Source: Metallyticus violacea (lineage: Eukaryota > Arthropoda > Insecta > Mantodea > Metallyticidae). Taken from it: 64,000 bases of DNA. Below the pieces are notes generated by a model. The model had not been told where the DNA came from. It searched no databases and worked only from the letters and a program-made list of their open reading frames with translations. This document shows, in pieces, positions 1 through 12,685 of this stretch; the first letter of the stretch is position 1, and every line of letters starts with the position of its first letter. The stretch is taken from the NCBI GenBank assembly GCA_030762175.1, contig CM060842.1, positions 43,339,001 through 43,403,000 of the forward strand, written 5' to 3'. A program made the position numbers and the translations under genes.

Positions 1-60
1 AAAACCTTGATCATAATTGTGTCATTCTTGACATTGTTAAACAACACCCGAAATGAAATT

Positions 61-93
<33 letters not shown>

Positions 94-128
94 CATTATT
101 ATTACTATTATTATTATTATTATTATTA
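61..128. repeat. (AAT)n / (TTA)n microsatellite with inverted halves
   Basis: About ten AAT units are followed, after a short AAAC spacer, by about ten TTA units. The two halves are reverse complements and could fold into an AT-only hairpin of roughly 30 bp per arm. It is simple-sequence DNA with no coding content. Confidence 0.9.
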
Positions 129-2242
129 CCATCAGAAGCAATTATTAGTAAAATAGGTAATTTTGAGACCACAATTCGGGCTCCCAGCTCTAAAAATGCT
201 TTTGAAACACGGGAATAAAGTAAGTCAAGAATTTTACGATCGGTATTGGAAGTAACAAGAGCTGAAACATAAATTCAAAGAAGAAAATAACTATTATAGA
301 TGACATACAGAGATACCAATGAAAGTGGAAAGAGCATGTTCGAAGAATGGGTCCTTTGAGATTCCCTTGGCAAGCAATATTAAATAGACCACAGGTAGGA
401 AAATCATATAACTGCATCAAAATTGGACAGAACAGTTTCATGAATAGCCTCGAATAGGCGACAAAGGATTTATCCTTACAACGGAAGAATAAAAAGAAAA
501 TGTAAATTTTAATTTTAGATTTAGCTATTATTCATGCATGTATTACTATTATATTGCACAAAAGTAATTCTAATATTATGTATTACTAATTTATTTTTGC
601 TCTTATTAAATATATAGGACAATTGCTTTAGAAATTCTATTTGTAATATTGAGCGGTCCCTTCTTCGAACTCCTGAGTTCAATGGGAATTTTCTGTTCAA
701 TAATAAACAAACAATAACAATGAATGGGTAAACAAACAATTTACATGGAATTAAAAATGAACAACCCGAAAGGCAAGAAAGAGCATGAAAGAAACATAGA
801 GAAAAAACCCGTATTTACTCAGTTTTTTTTTTCCGGTATGCCCCTTTTATCAGACTGCTGGTTTGCATGGCATATCTTCATGAGCTCGCTAACACTCCAG
901 ACAGCATGTGACGCTGGACAGCCCTGGCGGAGCATAACGACTGCAAGATATAACGACTGCTCATTTCCATGTGGCAAGAAGGGCATGCAGGAGGCCGTGG
1001 CGGTCTGAGCCCCTCATTAGCAGGGGGCTTAGTGTCCCTGTGGTTTTAACGACTCCCAAAGATAGAAGCTCTGGCGCTGGTTTAAAGCGGGCCCTTTCTT
1101 TCTCTTCCATGTTGACTGTGTTCTGTAAACCTATTTTAGGAATTTCCAGCGTCTATCTTCGAACCCAGAACTGCTTATATATTATCACAGTTTGCAAGGA
1201 TAAGACTTGCTTTGTTTTTATAATTGCAATCCAAACAACCCAAAGGTACTATGAACTGAATTTATTACAAAAATAGGATTGTAATTATTGGCAGCAATGG
1301 ATTATTAGATTTTTTAATATTGTATTCGTTTACATAATTGTGTCCAGACTTTCAGATAGTACATAATGGTTAGCTGATACAATTTTCTCGTTAATAACCG
1401 AAGAACCTTTGATTGTCATCAAATGCTTACTTGCCTGGTGATAGAAACTCCCTGTTTGAACGCACCAATAATTAAAACTTTGATAGAAAGCGCATTAAAA
1501 GATTTTTGTAGTTTTTTTTAATACTTTTAGGGGATTTTTTTTCAATTTTCTTTTAGCTAAGGTAAAATAAATATATTGAAACAAATATACGATAGTAATA
1601 ATTTATTTTAATTTAATTTCCCATTGTTCTGGAACACAAAACTGCATGAACACTTAAAATATCCGAATCTTTATAATGTCAGCGGCTGTATTTTTTTAAA
1701 GCTGTAAAGCACTAAACTTAAATAGAACATTTTTCAATTAATCACACTCAACCAGAACATTTTCCAGTTATTTAGGTTACAGATGCACCACACTATTAAA
1801 ACAATGATAGGTTTTCTATGGTGAAACTTTTCTCTTGTCTTTTAAAACATTCTTATAATAAGAAAATGTTCGCTAGACACAATATGAAGCCAATGAAACC
1901 TCTGTTGTCGGTTCCCACAGCAAATCGTCTGAAATTTGTTCCCGCTGAAGAAAAGCAGATACATTTTTTTTTTTTTCCTTTTTTTTTTTTTTTCCCCTTC
2001 CCACTGTAGCAAACTCTGGGTCCCGCTGCAGAAACTTGGTGAGGTTATTACAACAGGCTCAGCCATTGGCCTTGGCATTTCTTTCTTTTAAATTGTGACA
2101 TGAGTTCCCATTGCATCTTTTATGGTAATGATGTGGATTCCAAGTGTTGGTTACTTGCAGGAAGATCATTGAAATTGGCCTTAATAAAAGCAAGTGAAAT
2201 AATGATGTTCTTACTGTGAAGAACTGTTTTAGTCTTTGCTAA
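129..2242. other. Non-coding stretch with an unassigned GC-rich patch
   Basis: No gene is recognised. Roughly 860-1115 is clearly richer in G and C than its surroundings. It contains a short duplicated phrase (ATAACGACTGC at about 927 and 950) and a small hairpin (AGCCCC paired with GGGGCT near 1010-1035), which suggests an unclassified repeat. Open frames of 94 and 101 codons cross this patch but resemble no family I know. T-rich runs interrupted by C lie at 1964-1997. Confidence 0.4.
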
Positions 2243-3209
2243 TCAGGCTGCTTCGTTGATGTCAAACGGGTCTATAACACTCTTGATGTCTTCAAAATAT
2301 TTGAGGGAGTAAATGGTTGCCTGCAGCCAAAGGGGTTCTGATGACCGAGATGTTTGTGGTAGTATTTCCTTGAAAATCTGAACGCCATTGGAAGCTTTCA
2401 GAAAGGTTTTCTTCAAGGATGAAATAATGTTGTTCACTTCTGGGAAATTGTTCCTAACCTCTTCAGCCAATCAGTGCAGGTGATACACAGCAAGTTAGGG
2501 TAGAAAATTTTCAACAGGCCGCATTGTCGATCACAAGAAGTAGAAATTTTTCTTCGTGGTTTTCTGATAGCCATAGGATACATAAAGTATCTCTGATGAT
2601 GCAGGATATAGTGTTGTGGTTCGTTATGTGGAAACCTGGCGTGGCTTACCAGCTTCTGTGGGGTCTAACTTACCCACTACGACGTTAGCAATGAAGTGAC
2701 CACAACTCTCGGTGAACTCATTTGCTGAAAGCCTAATGTTACAGTCCTATAGTTCTGTTGTGATAAATTCAATCTGTTTCTCGTATAGCTAGTACAAATA
2801 TTCTTTCCTTGAGGTTAATTCGTCTGGTATCTTTCGGCCACTGGTGTCTTGAAGAATTATTGAATACTGGGTTCTGTACCACATGTCATGGCACATTTGC
2901 TGGCACTAGCGCCTCACATACACGTAGATTAAAATTGTCTTCTGAAGAGCCAGAAAAATCTGAAACTAGAGGTTGGAACTGGATCCGCTGTTTCCTCTCA
3001 GTGCTGTTGATATGATCTACACACTCTCCATGTTGCAGAAAATGAGATTTTTGGTCACAGCTCATTTGCCTTTGGCACATCTGGCAAAATACAACTTTGT
3101 CATGTATGGTAAAACTAGAATCGTTGCCGATCCACAGTCTTATCAACCAACTTTTAGAAACATTTCCTTTTGACATCTTGCTGTAGCTGTTAATAAAGTG
3201 GAAGTGCAA
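2243..3209 (-). pseudogene. Decayed hAT-family transposase with CGGBP1-like zinc finger
   Basis: Fossil of a cut-and-paste transposase. The N-terminal part (2886-3209) carries a BED-like finger as in CGG-repeat-binding-protein-1-type hATs: VVFCQMCQRQMSC, then QHGECVDH. After a stop, 2772-2885 continues with the family pattern VQNPVFNN. About 2640-2745 gives HFIANVVVGKL and AGKP, and about 2535-2560 gives KFLLLVID, matching the catalytic-domain pattern LLVTDAA. The C-terminal part (2243-2530) reads FYPNLL, LHWLAEEVRNNFPEVNN, FLKA and SVIDPFD, all typical of this hAT group. At least two stops and two frameshifts separate the pieces, and the C-terminal dimerisation block is absent or lost below 2243. 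I did not find certain terminal repeats. The family assignment is by pattern recognition, but it is supported by several ordered blocks. Confidence 0.75.
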
Positions 3210-5752
3210 GGTTCTTAATAATAGTTCAGTTTGTTTCCAAAATAAGAGTTACATTCGACAATTTCTTTAACAGCACGTGACTGACAATTAAGAAACAGAT
3301 GTCTGTTCGGGAGTCATTTGAGAAAAATAGCGTTCAACGTGACTGACAACAGAGTTGTTACGAAATTAAATTCAGCTACTTTTAAAAATGAGTTAATATC
3401 GACGATGCTATACTTATGACAATAATCGTATTACAAAATTAAATGCAATGATTTGTCTTTTGAAGTTCAAGATGCACATTTTTAGCTAACGTTATAAAAG
3501 TAATTTTATTGTAAATATTATTACAGGTTTTTATACAGTTTATTTATATTGTAAGAGTGACAACACAAGGTAGCTTAGCTACTTTACATCTTTAATCTAA
3601 ATGTTAACAATTTTATTTTTATACGACATACAACTATATTAAAATATCATCTATTTAAGTTCTCACATGAGTTAATACTCTTTACACAAACACTCGTTGT
3701 GCAACTTTACGCCTACTCTACTATTTGATAAATGCAAAGGCAGCAAATTCTACAAAGTGGATATTTAGTAAAAAATAATGAATTCATAGATCTGTCCTAA
3801 GCGCGGAATAAACGTATTATTACACTCACCCATAAGCTGCTAGTTTGCGCATGCGCATTTCAGACGAGAACCGCACAGTGCGTCAGAATATCTTCCATTT
3901 GCTTTGTGCTTTATTGAGCAGGCATATCATATCGGAATGTAGCATTTTGCAAATCTCGTAAAATTAAAGCCACAATAAAGCTATGATGCTTAATTCCATT
4001 ACTCCCTGTGCTCCTGTGGCAAAACAAACTTTCTCTACTTCGCATTTACAATATTTCTTATTAGAGAAGTGTGAATAAGTACTGAATAAACCAGTCTCTC
4101 CTGGTAAATTGAATTAAAGAGGAGCATCTATATAATATTACGAACTTTTATTCAGGTTTAAATTTTTAAAAAAGTGCACTTGTGTTATAATTCTTCATAA
4201 AATTTTGTTTATTATATTAAATTGCATATTAAAACCTTAAATAAGAAATTCCCTTTGGTGTTCAAAACGAAGAGCTTTTCAAACCAGTGTTCTCAACCTG
4301 TTTAACATATCAATTAAAATTGTATAATGTGACATTGCAGAAAATGTTATATGTCAGCAGTTGTTAAAATGGGGTTCGCGAGGCCCTCCGAGGAGTTCAC
4401 GAAGCATCAGATGACTTTATTCTTGAATTAATTTATGACAAAACAAAGATTATGCAAATTTACGACGCATATTTATTGATCTAAAGTAACTTAGAATGAA
4501 ATTGAAGGCGATTGTTTGTTCCGAAGGGAGCTTTCAAATAGATAAGTCTAGAACACTCATGTACCGTTACAGTTTCACTGGAAGCAATGTATGCATCTTT
4601 TGGCATCGAACTGCTTAGGTACCGCTCGCCTGCCGCTCTGAGATCCAAAATTTTCCGGATTATGAAATGTACTTTTCGTAAGTTAAATAGAAAAATAACG
4701 CCTAGCACTCGTAATCAAGCTGCTATGAAGTTTACTCCTTTAAAAATGCTCTTTGCAAGTACTTATCAAAAAAAAAAAAAATAATAATACAATTACGGAA
4801 ACAGTTTGAAAAACTGATTCAAGAGAAATATTAACAAGTAATTTTGTGAGATGTTTCTAATAATTAATAATATTAATGTTTTATACGTTTTACTTATTTT
4901 AATATGATGATATTTACACGATTATCATTGTTGCGTAAAAATATTTGACAGTGAAAAAGCAAATATTAAAATAAATGTGCATTTATAAGATTTTAATATT
5001 TAAATATTGTAAACAATTTTAAAATATATAGGATGCAAATTTAAAATTTTAGGCCTAGGGTTAAATCTTAAAGTGAGAGAACTGTAGAGGGGTTCCGAAG
5101 TCAAGGAAGTTTTGAGAATCAATTTTCTATGCCATTTTTGCAGATCAATACCGAAAATTAGAAATATTCTTTCATTTAAAAAAAATAGATGGTAGAGCTG
5201 ATTGGCTACAGTTTTATGAAGAAAAAAAAATGAAACCTCTCCCATAGAACTCTAGAAGGCCTAACACACAGTTCTATTAATTGTATTTATTTAAGACAAT
5301 GCGATATCGTTTTTCGATATATTTCGCACATTGAAGACTAAAAACAACATTCCTGGGGCAAATATCTCTAACGTATGTGGAAATAAAGCTGTCAGTTGGG
5401 CAGAAAGCAGTTACAACTCTAAAAAGGTGAAGCGAAAAATAACCTCAGAAGGAAAAGAGATAAAGTTAACGGTTGTGGTTATCATTAGTGCTTCAGACAC
5501 TTTTAGTCTCTCATGGTTATTTACTCATCAATACAGTTGCTCTGGATATTCTTCGAGTATCAAAGACACTTTATTCAATGAAGAACTTACGATGGCTGCG
5601 AGGGTTACAAGTAGCTTGGAGCTATCAAATTATGTCCGGCCTTGAGATAATGATAACATCGTTCCGACATACTAGCAACAAAATGCAAACGTTGCACGTC
5701 GCTGTGAATATTTATGCCAGGAAAAGGATAAAATCAGACGAGTCATCCTGGC
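3210..5752. other. AT-rich stretch, no recognised gene
   Basis: Both strands were read. A 104-codon frame at 5331-5645 and an overlapping 172-codon frame from 5473 match nothing I recognise, and the longer one runs into a SINE. A 75-codon frame at 4481-4708 is also unassigned. A poly-A run lies at 4769-4781. Nothing regulatory could be supported. Confidence 0.4.
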
Positions 5753-6046
5753 GATTGATTGATTTTTGCTTTGTTTATGGACACTCTTTAACATCTCAGG
5801 TTATCAGCGTCCCAATCAAGTCAGGGCGTGAAACGGCCAATACATTTTGCTCTGAGGCCTCTTCTTTCAAGCTTGAGGTTTTTTATCATGCCGTAAGTGT
5901 AAAACACGGGACCCACGGCTTTACTTCCCTTCCAAAGGAAGCGATACTTCCTTTACGCCCGAAAAAAACCATCGATTCTGGTCGGGTTTGAATCCGTAAT
6001 CTTGGGTTTAGAAGGCAAGTATGGTTACCACTATACTACCAGGATC
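5753..6046 (-). repeat. SINE-1 copy A (tRNA-derived), near full length
   Basis: The tRNA-like head is at the high-coordinate end (about 5975-6046), with degraded A- and B-box motifs (GGTTTGAATCC in place of GGTTCGAACCC on the plus strand). The shared body follows, and the tail reads GATTGATTG on the plus strand. The copy is diverged, so it is probably one of the older insertions. Confidence 0.8.
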
Positions 6047-6790
6047 GAACCAATCTGGCGAGAGAATTGTAGATTGCACAATAGGGGTTCTTTTAAAAGA
6101 AGCCTGCATTACAGTCTGCAATCCATGAAATTTATTGAAGAGATTGAAAGTTTCTGGAATTTCTCCTCACAATCCCAGGTGAACCACTAGTGCTGCTTTA
6201 AGTTCAGAAAACACGGCATATTGTTCCATGGATCATGCAACATCGGCTTCAATCGCTTCATCTACCACGATAAATGCCTCCAACTCAGAGAATTCAGGAT
6301 ATAAGACGGCGATTAAGGCCTTCAATACATCTTCTCTATCAAAAACCAGAGAAAAGGTTTTCAATCGGGGATGCAAATAGTAACAGTCAAAAGAAATAAT
6401 CAGGTCTGCATTCAAAAGTGCACTGAGCGCAAGAGAAAAAGCACAGAAAAAGGAGGAATGAAATAAGAAACTGTCTGTTAAGAAAAATAAACAGGAACCA
6501 ACATCCAGTAAGGGCAGTGACCCTGCTAAATTCAAAATACAAAGAACAAATATCATGATGGAAATGAAAATACGGATTGCATTGAAAAATATGAAACTAC
6601 TAAAGGAGTGTGACAAATGTAAACTGTGGGCGCCTAAGGAATGCACAGATCTCGAAAATGGGATGAATTAGCTTATTTGTATTATGTATAGGGTATAAAT
6701 TATTGAATAATTGAAAATACTTTATTCCTTTAAGTTATATAAATAAAAATGTCATGGCAGTGTAAAAAAGTTTGTTTTATTTTAATTCAT
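6047..6790. other. Unassigned stretch
   Basis: A 137-codon minus-strand frame spans 6233-6646, but its product is a low-information hydrophobic and serine-rich string with no motif I know. The plus strand of the same stretch also gives an open hydrophilic piece of about 45 codons. Neither is convincing as a gene. Confidence 0.3.
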
Positions 6791-7198
6791 CACATACTGA
6801 GGGTGCCAAAATTGTATACACACTTGAAGCAAAGAAAAAACTGTGTTAACATAACAAAACTGAATTCACACAAACAGAAAATGATGAACACTAATCATCT
6901 TAGACTTTTACAGTTACAACAGTTTCTCAAAATGTCCACCATCGGCGTCGATACGCATCTGAGTACGTCGAACTATTGATTGAGCAACGTTTTGGACAGT
7001 GTCCTCAGCGATTGCAGCACATGCCGTTTCAATTTCTTCCCCAAGTGCTGCCAGTGTAGCTGGTTTTCTACGGTATTCAACATCCTTAAGAGTTCCCCAT
7101 AGGCAGAAGTCTAACGGAGTTAGATTTGAAGAATCTGTTCTGTACATACGTCTCCATTGCGTTTGAACTTCATCAACATTCTCGGTTTCCAGCACCAC
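6791..7198 (-). pseudogene. C-terminal fragment of an IS630/Tc1/mariner-type transposase plus 3' terminal repeat
   Basis: The minus-strand frame 6914-7198 contains LTPLDFCLWGTLKD, then VEYRRKPATLAALGEEI, and ends GGHFEKLL. This is the diagnostic tail of the DDE transposases whose last catalytic block reads SPDLTPLDFFLWG and whose C-terminus reads GGHFxHLL. The upstream two thirds of the protein are missing. Downstream, at about 6796-6826, the plus strand reads GGGTGCCAAAATTGTATAC, which resembles the terminal repeat of the intact-ended element at 58173-59825. So this is the 3' end of a related element cut off at about 7200. Confidence 0.75.
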
Positions 7199-8039
7199 TT
7201 CAAAATTGCTTTCCGCTGTTCAAACTATTGTTTTATGTTCTAATGGGAGAAAGTATTTTCGTATGTAATGATCTATTATAGCGATGCATAATAAATAATT
7301 GATTTGGTATCTACAATAATTAATTCACAAGATAAATATCTTCCATAATCTTCCGATCTTACTCTATTCTCCCCTACTTCAGCTGAAAAACACGAAGTGA
7401 TGTAATTAGTTTGCTACAAAGCGAAATAAAATGCGTTTACCTACTGTCTCAATTAAGTAAAATTACCTTCTTATCTTTATTAATAAAGTTAAACTTTTGT
7501 ATAAGCTAAAACTGATGAATGTTATTACAGTGTTCAAGAGGAACATTATGCTATTATTGGCTAGTGTGATGAAATGAATTTGAATATTAATGTAGACAAA
7601 TATAAAGCGACAAGCTTACCTAATAAGAAAAACGTAACTTTTTTTAAATACCTTATGTTTGCAGCGACTCAAACGATTCAATATGGACAATAAAATAAGG
7701 TAAAATAATTTATATTCTGAAGTGAACCTAAACAACGAGACACATTAAGGTAAGTTTTAGCGAAGAAGTTAAAAACGCATTACGTATTCTAAAATTCTAG
7801 AATTTTATTTATAAGATTATTAATGGGAATTATTTTTTTGGGGTCAGGTTTAAATAGTTTGATATTTTATATTAAGGTTGTCGTTATTTCTTATTTGTAT
7901 ATTTGAGTTCGGGGTACTGGTTTATTTAAATGTGAAATTAAATATAATTTTTTGATGTTGTTTAAACCATATAGATTAATTATTAAAATATTATAAGGCT
8001 TTTAAGGTTTCGTTTTAACAAACTTCACTCCAAATCCTT
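7199..8039. other. AT-rich stretch, nothing recognised
   Basis: No open frame above 60 codons, no tRNA-like box, and no repeat shared with the rest of the window was seen. Confidence 0.5.
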
Positions 8040-8265
8040 AACTTCGATTCCCTGAGAACTTCCTCTCCTCTGATGGAATTTGCATTTTTCTTATCAGTGA
8101 AGCTTACAACTTTGCATTTATATTGCGACAGAATTCCACAAACAATTCTGCTGACTATATCAAGGTTGTACTGTTTCAACAAGTATTAATTATCGCATGA
8201 CTTTCGATGTTTTCCATTTCCCAACTTGTACATGTCTGAACCACAGCTCTCCGCCGAACGGAATA
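8040..8265 (-). pseudogene. Mariner transposase N-terminal remnant, copy 1
   Basis: Read on the minus strand from about 8218, the sequence starts MENIESHAII, the start pattern of mariner transposases of the SETMAR type (helix-turn-helix, HTH_48). It soon breaks into stops and frameshifts. The second copy at 13750-14050 gives IENIEYRAVTKHL at the same place, which supports the call. Nothing after the first helix-turn-helix is recognisable here. Confidence 0.5.
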
Positions 8266-8615
8266 ATATTAAACAGGTGTTAAAAAAGAAAAACACAAAC
8301 GTCTAACAAGTAGAGCCTATCCACAACAGGGTGGCTCAGGCGGTTTCCCTGATCGCTTAGGCAAAGCCTTTCTTACCACGAATTTTCCGCTGCCCCATTT
8401 CATCTAGGGAAACGAAAGTGGCTGGTACTGTGCAGCGTGACGGTAGCTTGCGCTATGGAAAAGTTTATGTCCAGGAATCGACTCGAACTCCATGGAGGGC
8501 AGACTCTGCGGTATCCACGCGTTCTAAATGAACGTTCACCAATCCAGCATTCCTGGCCGCCCGGTGTCTCCCTTATTTCATTTCTTCCTTCTTTCCAGAA
8601 ACACAAACAAAGGGT
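8266..8615. repeat. Insertion in the mariner remnant, possibly tRNA-derived
   Basis: This block is absent from the homologous copy at 14 kb, so it looks like an insertion. It is richer in G and C than its surroundings. It contains an A-box-like GTGGCTCAGGCGG near 8331 and, on the minus strand, a B-box-like GAGTTCGAGTCGA near 8475-8490. It may be a SINE or two partial SINEs, and the boundaries are approximate. Confidence 0.35.
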
Positions 8616-9065
8616 AAGTAGGTATCTTTCAGCTAGGCTAAAGTATCGACATTTCCTCCGTTCCTACCAATAAAACCTATCTGTAGATCATTCCGCACAT
8701 CTTAGAATTACCCTTGTATTTTCATTAATTTAAAGAAGTAAAATACCTTGCTACCCTAAGCACTTAATATATAAAATTCATAAATAAAGCTTTACATAGG
8801 TATTAGATATATTCAGGCACTAAAAATGTATTATTTTATACAATAAAAACTTCTCCTTTGAGAAAACGTTAATTATAAATAACCGGAATAAATGTTTTAT
8901 ATCAGTGTTAAAAAAAAAAGCTATTTTGTGCTTGCAGCATTACGCCCCGGTGTTTAATCATGCATGTTAATATATTTCATTTGTTAAAGAGGATAGTGAA
9001 TTATGATACAAATTGAATGCGTTACAGCTTTTCTAGATAAGCAAATCTCAAAATTTACGAGGATT
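8616..9065. repeat. Dispersed repeat shared with 14060-14535
   Basis: From TCTGTAGATCATTCCG at about 8680, this stretch aligns along its length with the segment starting at 14124. Shared landmarks in the same order are ATATTCAGGCA, TTCTCCTT, ATAAATAACC, TGCTTGCAGCAT and TTTGTTAAAGAGGATA. By eye the copies are about three quarters identical with small indels. It lies upstream of the mariner start codon in both places. Confidence 0.7.
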
Positions 9066-9479
9066 GTAATGAAAATGTATGTGAGAAATTTAATTCGGTT
9101 AACCAAACGTGAGTAATAAGATGTATTATTTCTTTACAACCTTTTTGTAATGGGACTATTGATTCTAGTTATGTGCTTGAAAACCTTTGCTGCTTCAATG
9201 TTGCAAATAGAAAATCAAGAATTTCACAATTGTTCCACCCTACTCGCTCTAGGTTAAACAAATATAAACTTTTTCCTTTATTTGCTCGTACATTTGAATC
9301 TTTCTCAACTCATCCTCTGCCCATGTCTATTTATAAAATAAAATTTGTGGTGATCACCACAAATAGATTGAATTAAAAATCAAGAAACAGCTTTACCTTA
9401 CATGGATGAATAGCAATTGTCATTATCATTAGATAAACATTAAGGGGGTGTAAGTAAAAGTGCACAAAATGATGACTCA
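9066..9479. other. Nothing recognised
   Basis: A 67-codon plus-strand frame (9173-9376) has no recognisable motif. No repeat is shared with the rest of the window. Confidence 0.4.
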
Positions 9480-10082
9480 AGCTAAAAATGAAATGTGTTG
9501 ATATAAACAACCTTATAAGAGAAACAAAACTTCCAGAGGCTTGGAAATTTATAAATGACCAATTGAAATTAAGTAAGAATTATCACAACTTCAGAACAAA
9601 ATTTGGAGGATCATTATAGATACCTATTAATAGAAACTCGGGAGGAATATAAAAAAGTGGATTCCTCTGTCAAGCTCTATGGCACATGGAAAACTATTTT
9701 AATAAATATTTGAGGAAATAAAAAAAAAAAAAACCTAAAGAAGCAGCAGTAGGTTTATTGCACCAGAATTAATAAAATTAGGCACTGAAGAATTGTTTAG
9801 TTAATAAAATATATTTCAATAGATGAAGGAGAAGAATGGCAGATATCACTGATCTCATCAAACTAGAATGAACCTGATTACTATCGTGATATTTCGGTTC
9901 TAAACTTTTTAAGTAGCACCATCTTGAATGAAAAAGTTGAAAATGAACATCAGAATATTGATGAACAGAGTGGATTCCGTGTAGCTACATCTTGTTCTTG
10001 TACGGATAATTTTTCTGTCTTTCCCAAATAATAGAAAAGTTACTGAAAGATCACCGCCAGAGTCTAACAAAAGCGTTTGGGA

Positions 10083-10275
10083 TTCCCACGCGCCGGGCCC
10101 GGGTACAATTCTCAGTTGGAGTATCCTAACTGAATTTTTCAGGGATTTTCCCTCAGTTCTTTCGGCGAATGCTTGGGAAACTTAGGCCACAAAGTCCTCT
10201 GAACTCATTCAGCAAATCTATCATCTATCATCCTTCATCTAACACAACACACCTTCAGGTCGCGGTACCATGATT
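10083..10275 (+). repeat. SINE-like insertion inside the LINE fossil (family 3)
   Basis: Between two consecutive reverse-transcriptase blocks lies a segment unrelated to the enzyme. It starts with a B-box-like CCCGGGTACAATTCTCAG, continues with a structured GC-richer body (GAATGCTTGGGAAACTTAGG), and ends in a run of A at 10274-10285. This layout fits a tRNA-derived SINE that has lost part of its head. No other clear copy was seen in the window. Confidence 0.55.
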
Positions 10276-10578
10276 TAAAAAAAAAATTGGAAGGAACCTA
10301 AATTTAATATTCATAGACTTACAACTATAGTGTGCTAGTGAAGGAATTGTTTGAGGTATTGAAAACATGAATAATTAATGCAATAACAGTTCAAACAAAT
10401 CAGTTTGCAAGAAGGAGGGGGCAACAATAAATATGGGAAAGATTGTTTTGTAATTAAAAGATAAAGGCAGGTTTGTAGACTATCATTCAATTTGTTTAAA
10501 ACATATTTAAAAAGTTCCTGGAAGTGCGAAAAAGAAAATATTCTGGGATAGAAATCCCAGTAGGAAATAAAATTACTC

Positions 10579-10726
10579 TTATATATATATATATATACCT
10601 TGCATTTCACGGATGGTCAGATTGTTTAGGGTAGGATCTGGATGATGTAGAACATACAAAGAAACTTTAGAAGGAATACAAGAATTCGGGCATTCAAATA
10701 AACGCAAAAAAAAAAAAAAAAAAAAA
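10579..10726. repeat. (TA)n and poly-A tracts
   Basis: A (TA)n run lies at 10580-10597 and a pure A run at 10708-10726, both inside the LINE fossil. They are secondary expansions that interrupt the reading frame near the catalytic block. Confidence 0.8.
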
Positions 10727-11330
10727 CCCACTATCTACGTGTGTGTCGGTTCAAATTCAAAAGATGTGACTGATATAAAAGTAAATTAGAGTGTTAATAT
10801 CTAGGAAAAATAAGCCCGGAAAGGATATTGAAAGCATAGTAGTGTTTTGGTATTTTAAATTCAATTCTATGGAGTAATTATATTACAAGCAATTTTAAAA
10901 TTACCATATTTAATAAAAAGCATTTTCATATCGGCTAGCGGTGAATCAACGCAGAAGAAGTTGAGAAGTGTAGAAAAGGTTTTCATGCGCAGGTCAAAAA
11001 GAATTTCTAGGAAGGATTAGTTCCCCAACATTAGAATAAGAGAAATGATGAAGGTCTAGATATTGCTCAGGAAAGGAAACAGTTGATGGACACATCCAAA
11101 GTACATATATAGGGAGAAAGTACCTGAATTAACCACGAATTTTGAATCCGGCGAGAGAAGAAGATGTCGACCTAGAGGAATTTGGTGTGACGGAGTGGCC
11201 AGCTCTATGCAAAGTTCCGGAATGGAGTGGTTGGCCAGTGAAATTTCAAATACAGGTAGAACTTGGGATCCGGAAAATGAAGATTATGTTGTAAACCGGA
11301 AAAAGGCAGAAAAATATTTATAGAATAATA

Positions 11331-12685
11331 TTTTATGGTACTTTTATTATGTTGCTATGGAATTGGTATATTTTATAATAAATCAAATAAAACATAAACA
11401 AATATTTAAATAAATAGGAATTAAAATATTAAATTTGCTAGAAATGAAAAAATAGAATCAATTTGTTTTCAAATAGGCCTGTACGGTCATTAAATCACAA
11501 AAGAGCTGTTTAAAAGTTGACCTATTTATTGCTAAATTTCGAAGACTGTGATGTTATTTGCGAAACGCGACACATTGCGTCGATACCAGAAAAACATGGA
11601 GCAGGTGAGGCCTCACAAACTTCCCCGCAAAAAACACTTTTATTTTCACGTGAATGCATATAAAACGAAATGGCAAACGGTCCGAAGTGGTAGGGTGGGT
11701 GGGAACCCATAAATGGTAGCAGGAGGATACGCTTTTAGTTTTTATTTGAATGAGTTTGCTTCTGTGTTCACGACTTCATCACGATATGCCGTATACAAAC
11801 ATTTCAACTGTTCACTGCGCAGGCGCCTAGCATCAAACTTGTTTTGTTGGGGGAACACCAATAGCATCCGGAAAATGGCAGCCTTTATGCTTTTTTGTAT
11901 TGTCCGTCAGAGTTGCAAGCGAAATTCGAATCGAATGCTGCCTATTTGGGAGATATCTCCACAGAGCTTCAACAAATGAGACCACCCGAGGCAAAATGAT
12001 TAAAATGCTTTTCTGCACACCATTATAAACAACCCTAACTGCTACGATTCGGATAATGTATTCATGCACAGAAAAAGATAAAAGACGTCGTTTCGGTTTC
12101 CCTTAAAATTATAATCATTTAAATCGGAGCTGCTGATGTTCCACACTTTTAATACAAAGCGTTTTAAAACCTGCAAATGTTAAACATTTTTCAACGTAAG
12201 GCAAACAATCCCTCTATTATATATATTAAAATATCTCACAATAGATTCATTGTGTAGATGTACGGGTCTCGAAATAAATAATTAAATAAATATTAACATT
12301 AACAACAACGTTGACCATTTTATCACTTTGAAAAGTTCTGCTCATTTCCCCCAAAAGCAGTAATACTCTTATTTGAAAATTTAAATACCCTAAACTCACC
12401 TTTTAAACATACAAGGTGATTAAAAAAAAAAACACCGATGGTTCTAAAAATGACACAACTTTCCATACGGGTACTTTTTCTAAGTCAAGATTTCAAACAT
12501 GTTGAAGTGATATTTCCAAGGCTGCCAGGTAGAGAGAAATGCATTCCAAGCACATTACTCTGATGACGTTAGAAACAGCATTGTCTTTGTCCATCGTAAC
12601 TGACCAGCATCGCATTTTTGTCAGATTTGATAAAAGATATGGAGGATCATCTTCAATAATATTCACCAAAATCATTATGTCCTTT
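11331..12685. other. Unassigned stretch
   Basis: Frames at 11713-11979 and 11833-12069 overlap on opposite strands and match nothing I know. Around 12415 the phrase ACAAGGTGATTAAAAAA resembles an end of a DNA transposon, but no partner end was found. The rest is AT-rich with no supported feature. Confidence 0.35.

Larger units (their letters stand above)
9480..11330 (+). pseudogene. Non-LTR retrotransposon (LINE) ORF2 fossil, reverse transcriptase to C-terminus
   Basis: Shattered reverse-transcriptase frame with family blocks in the right order. At about 9755-9790 it reads APELIKLGTEEL. At about 9870-9900 it reads NEPDYYRDIS (usual form NNYRGISLL). At about 9950-9990 it reads EQSGFRVATSC, then QIIEKLLKDH. 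After an inserted SINE at 10083-10275 come FIDL and a decayed catalytic block LHFTDGQIV near 10600, where active enzymes have FADD. The C-terminal part has KLRSVEKVFMRRSKRISRKD near 10960 and then NIRIREMM. Near 11155-11220 it has RRRCRPRGIWCDGV. The end near 11330 is followed by an A-rich tail region with AATAAA-like words. There are many stops and frameshifts and no endonuclease domain. The clade cannot be set by eye. Confidence 0.7.

Noticed and set aside
1010..1040. Terminator-like hairpin AGCCCC...GGGGCT
   Set aside because: There is no gene upstream and no bacterial context; it is a chance hairpin in a GC-rich patch.
6233..6646. 137-codon minus-strand frame as a membrane protein
   Set aside because: It is hydrophobic but irregular, with no predictable topology or homologous pattern. 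Frames of this length are expected by chance in 64 kb of uneven composition.
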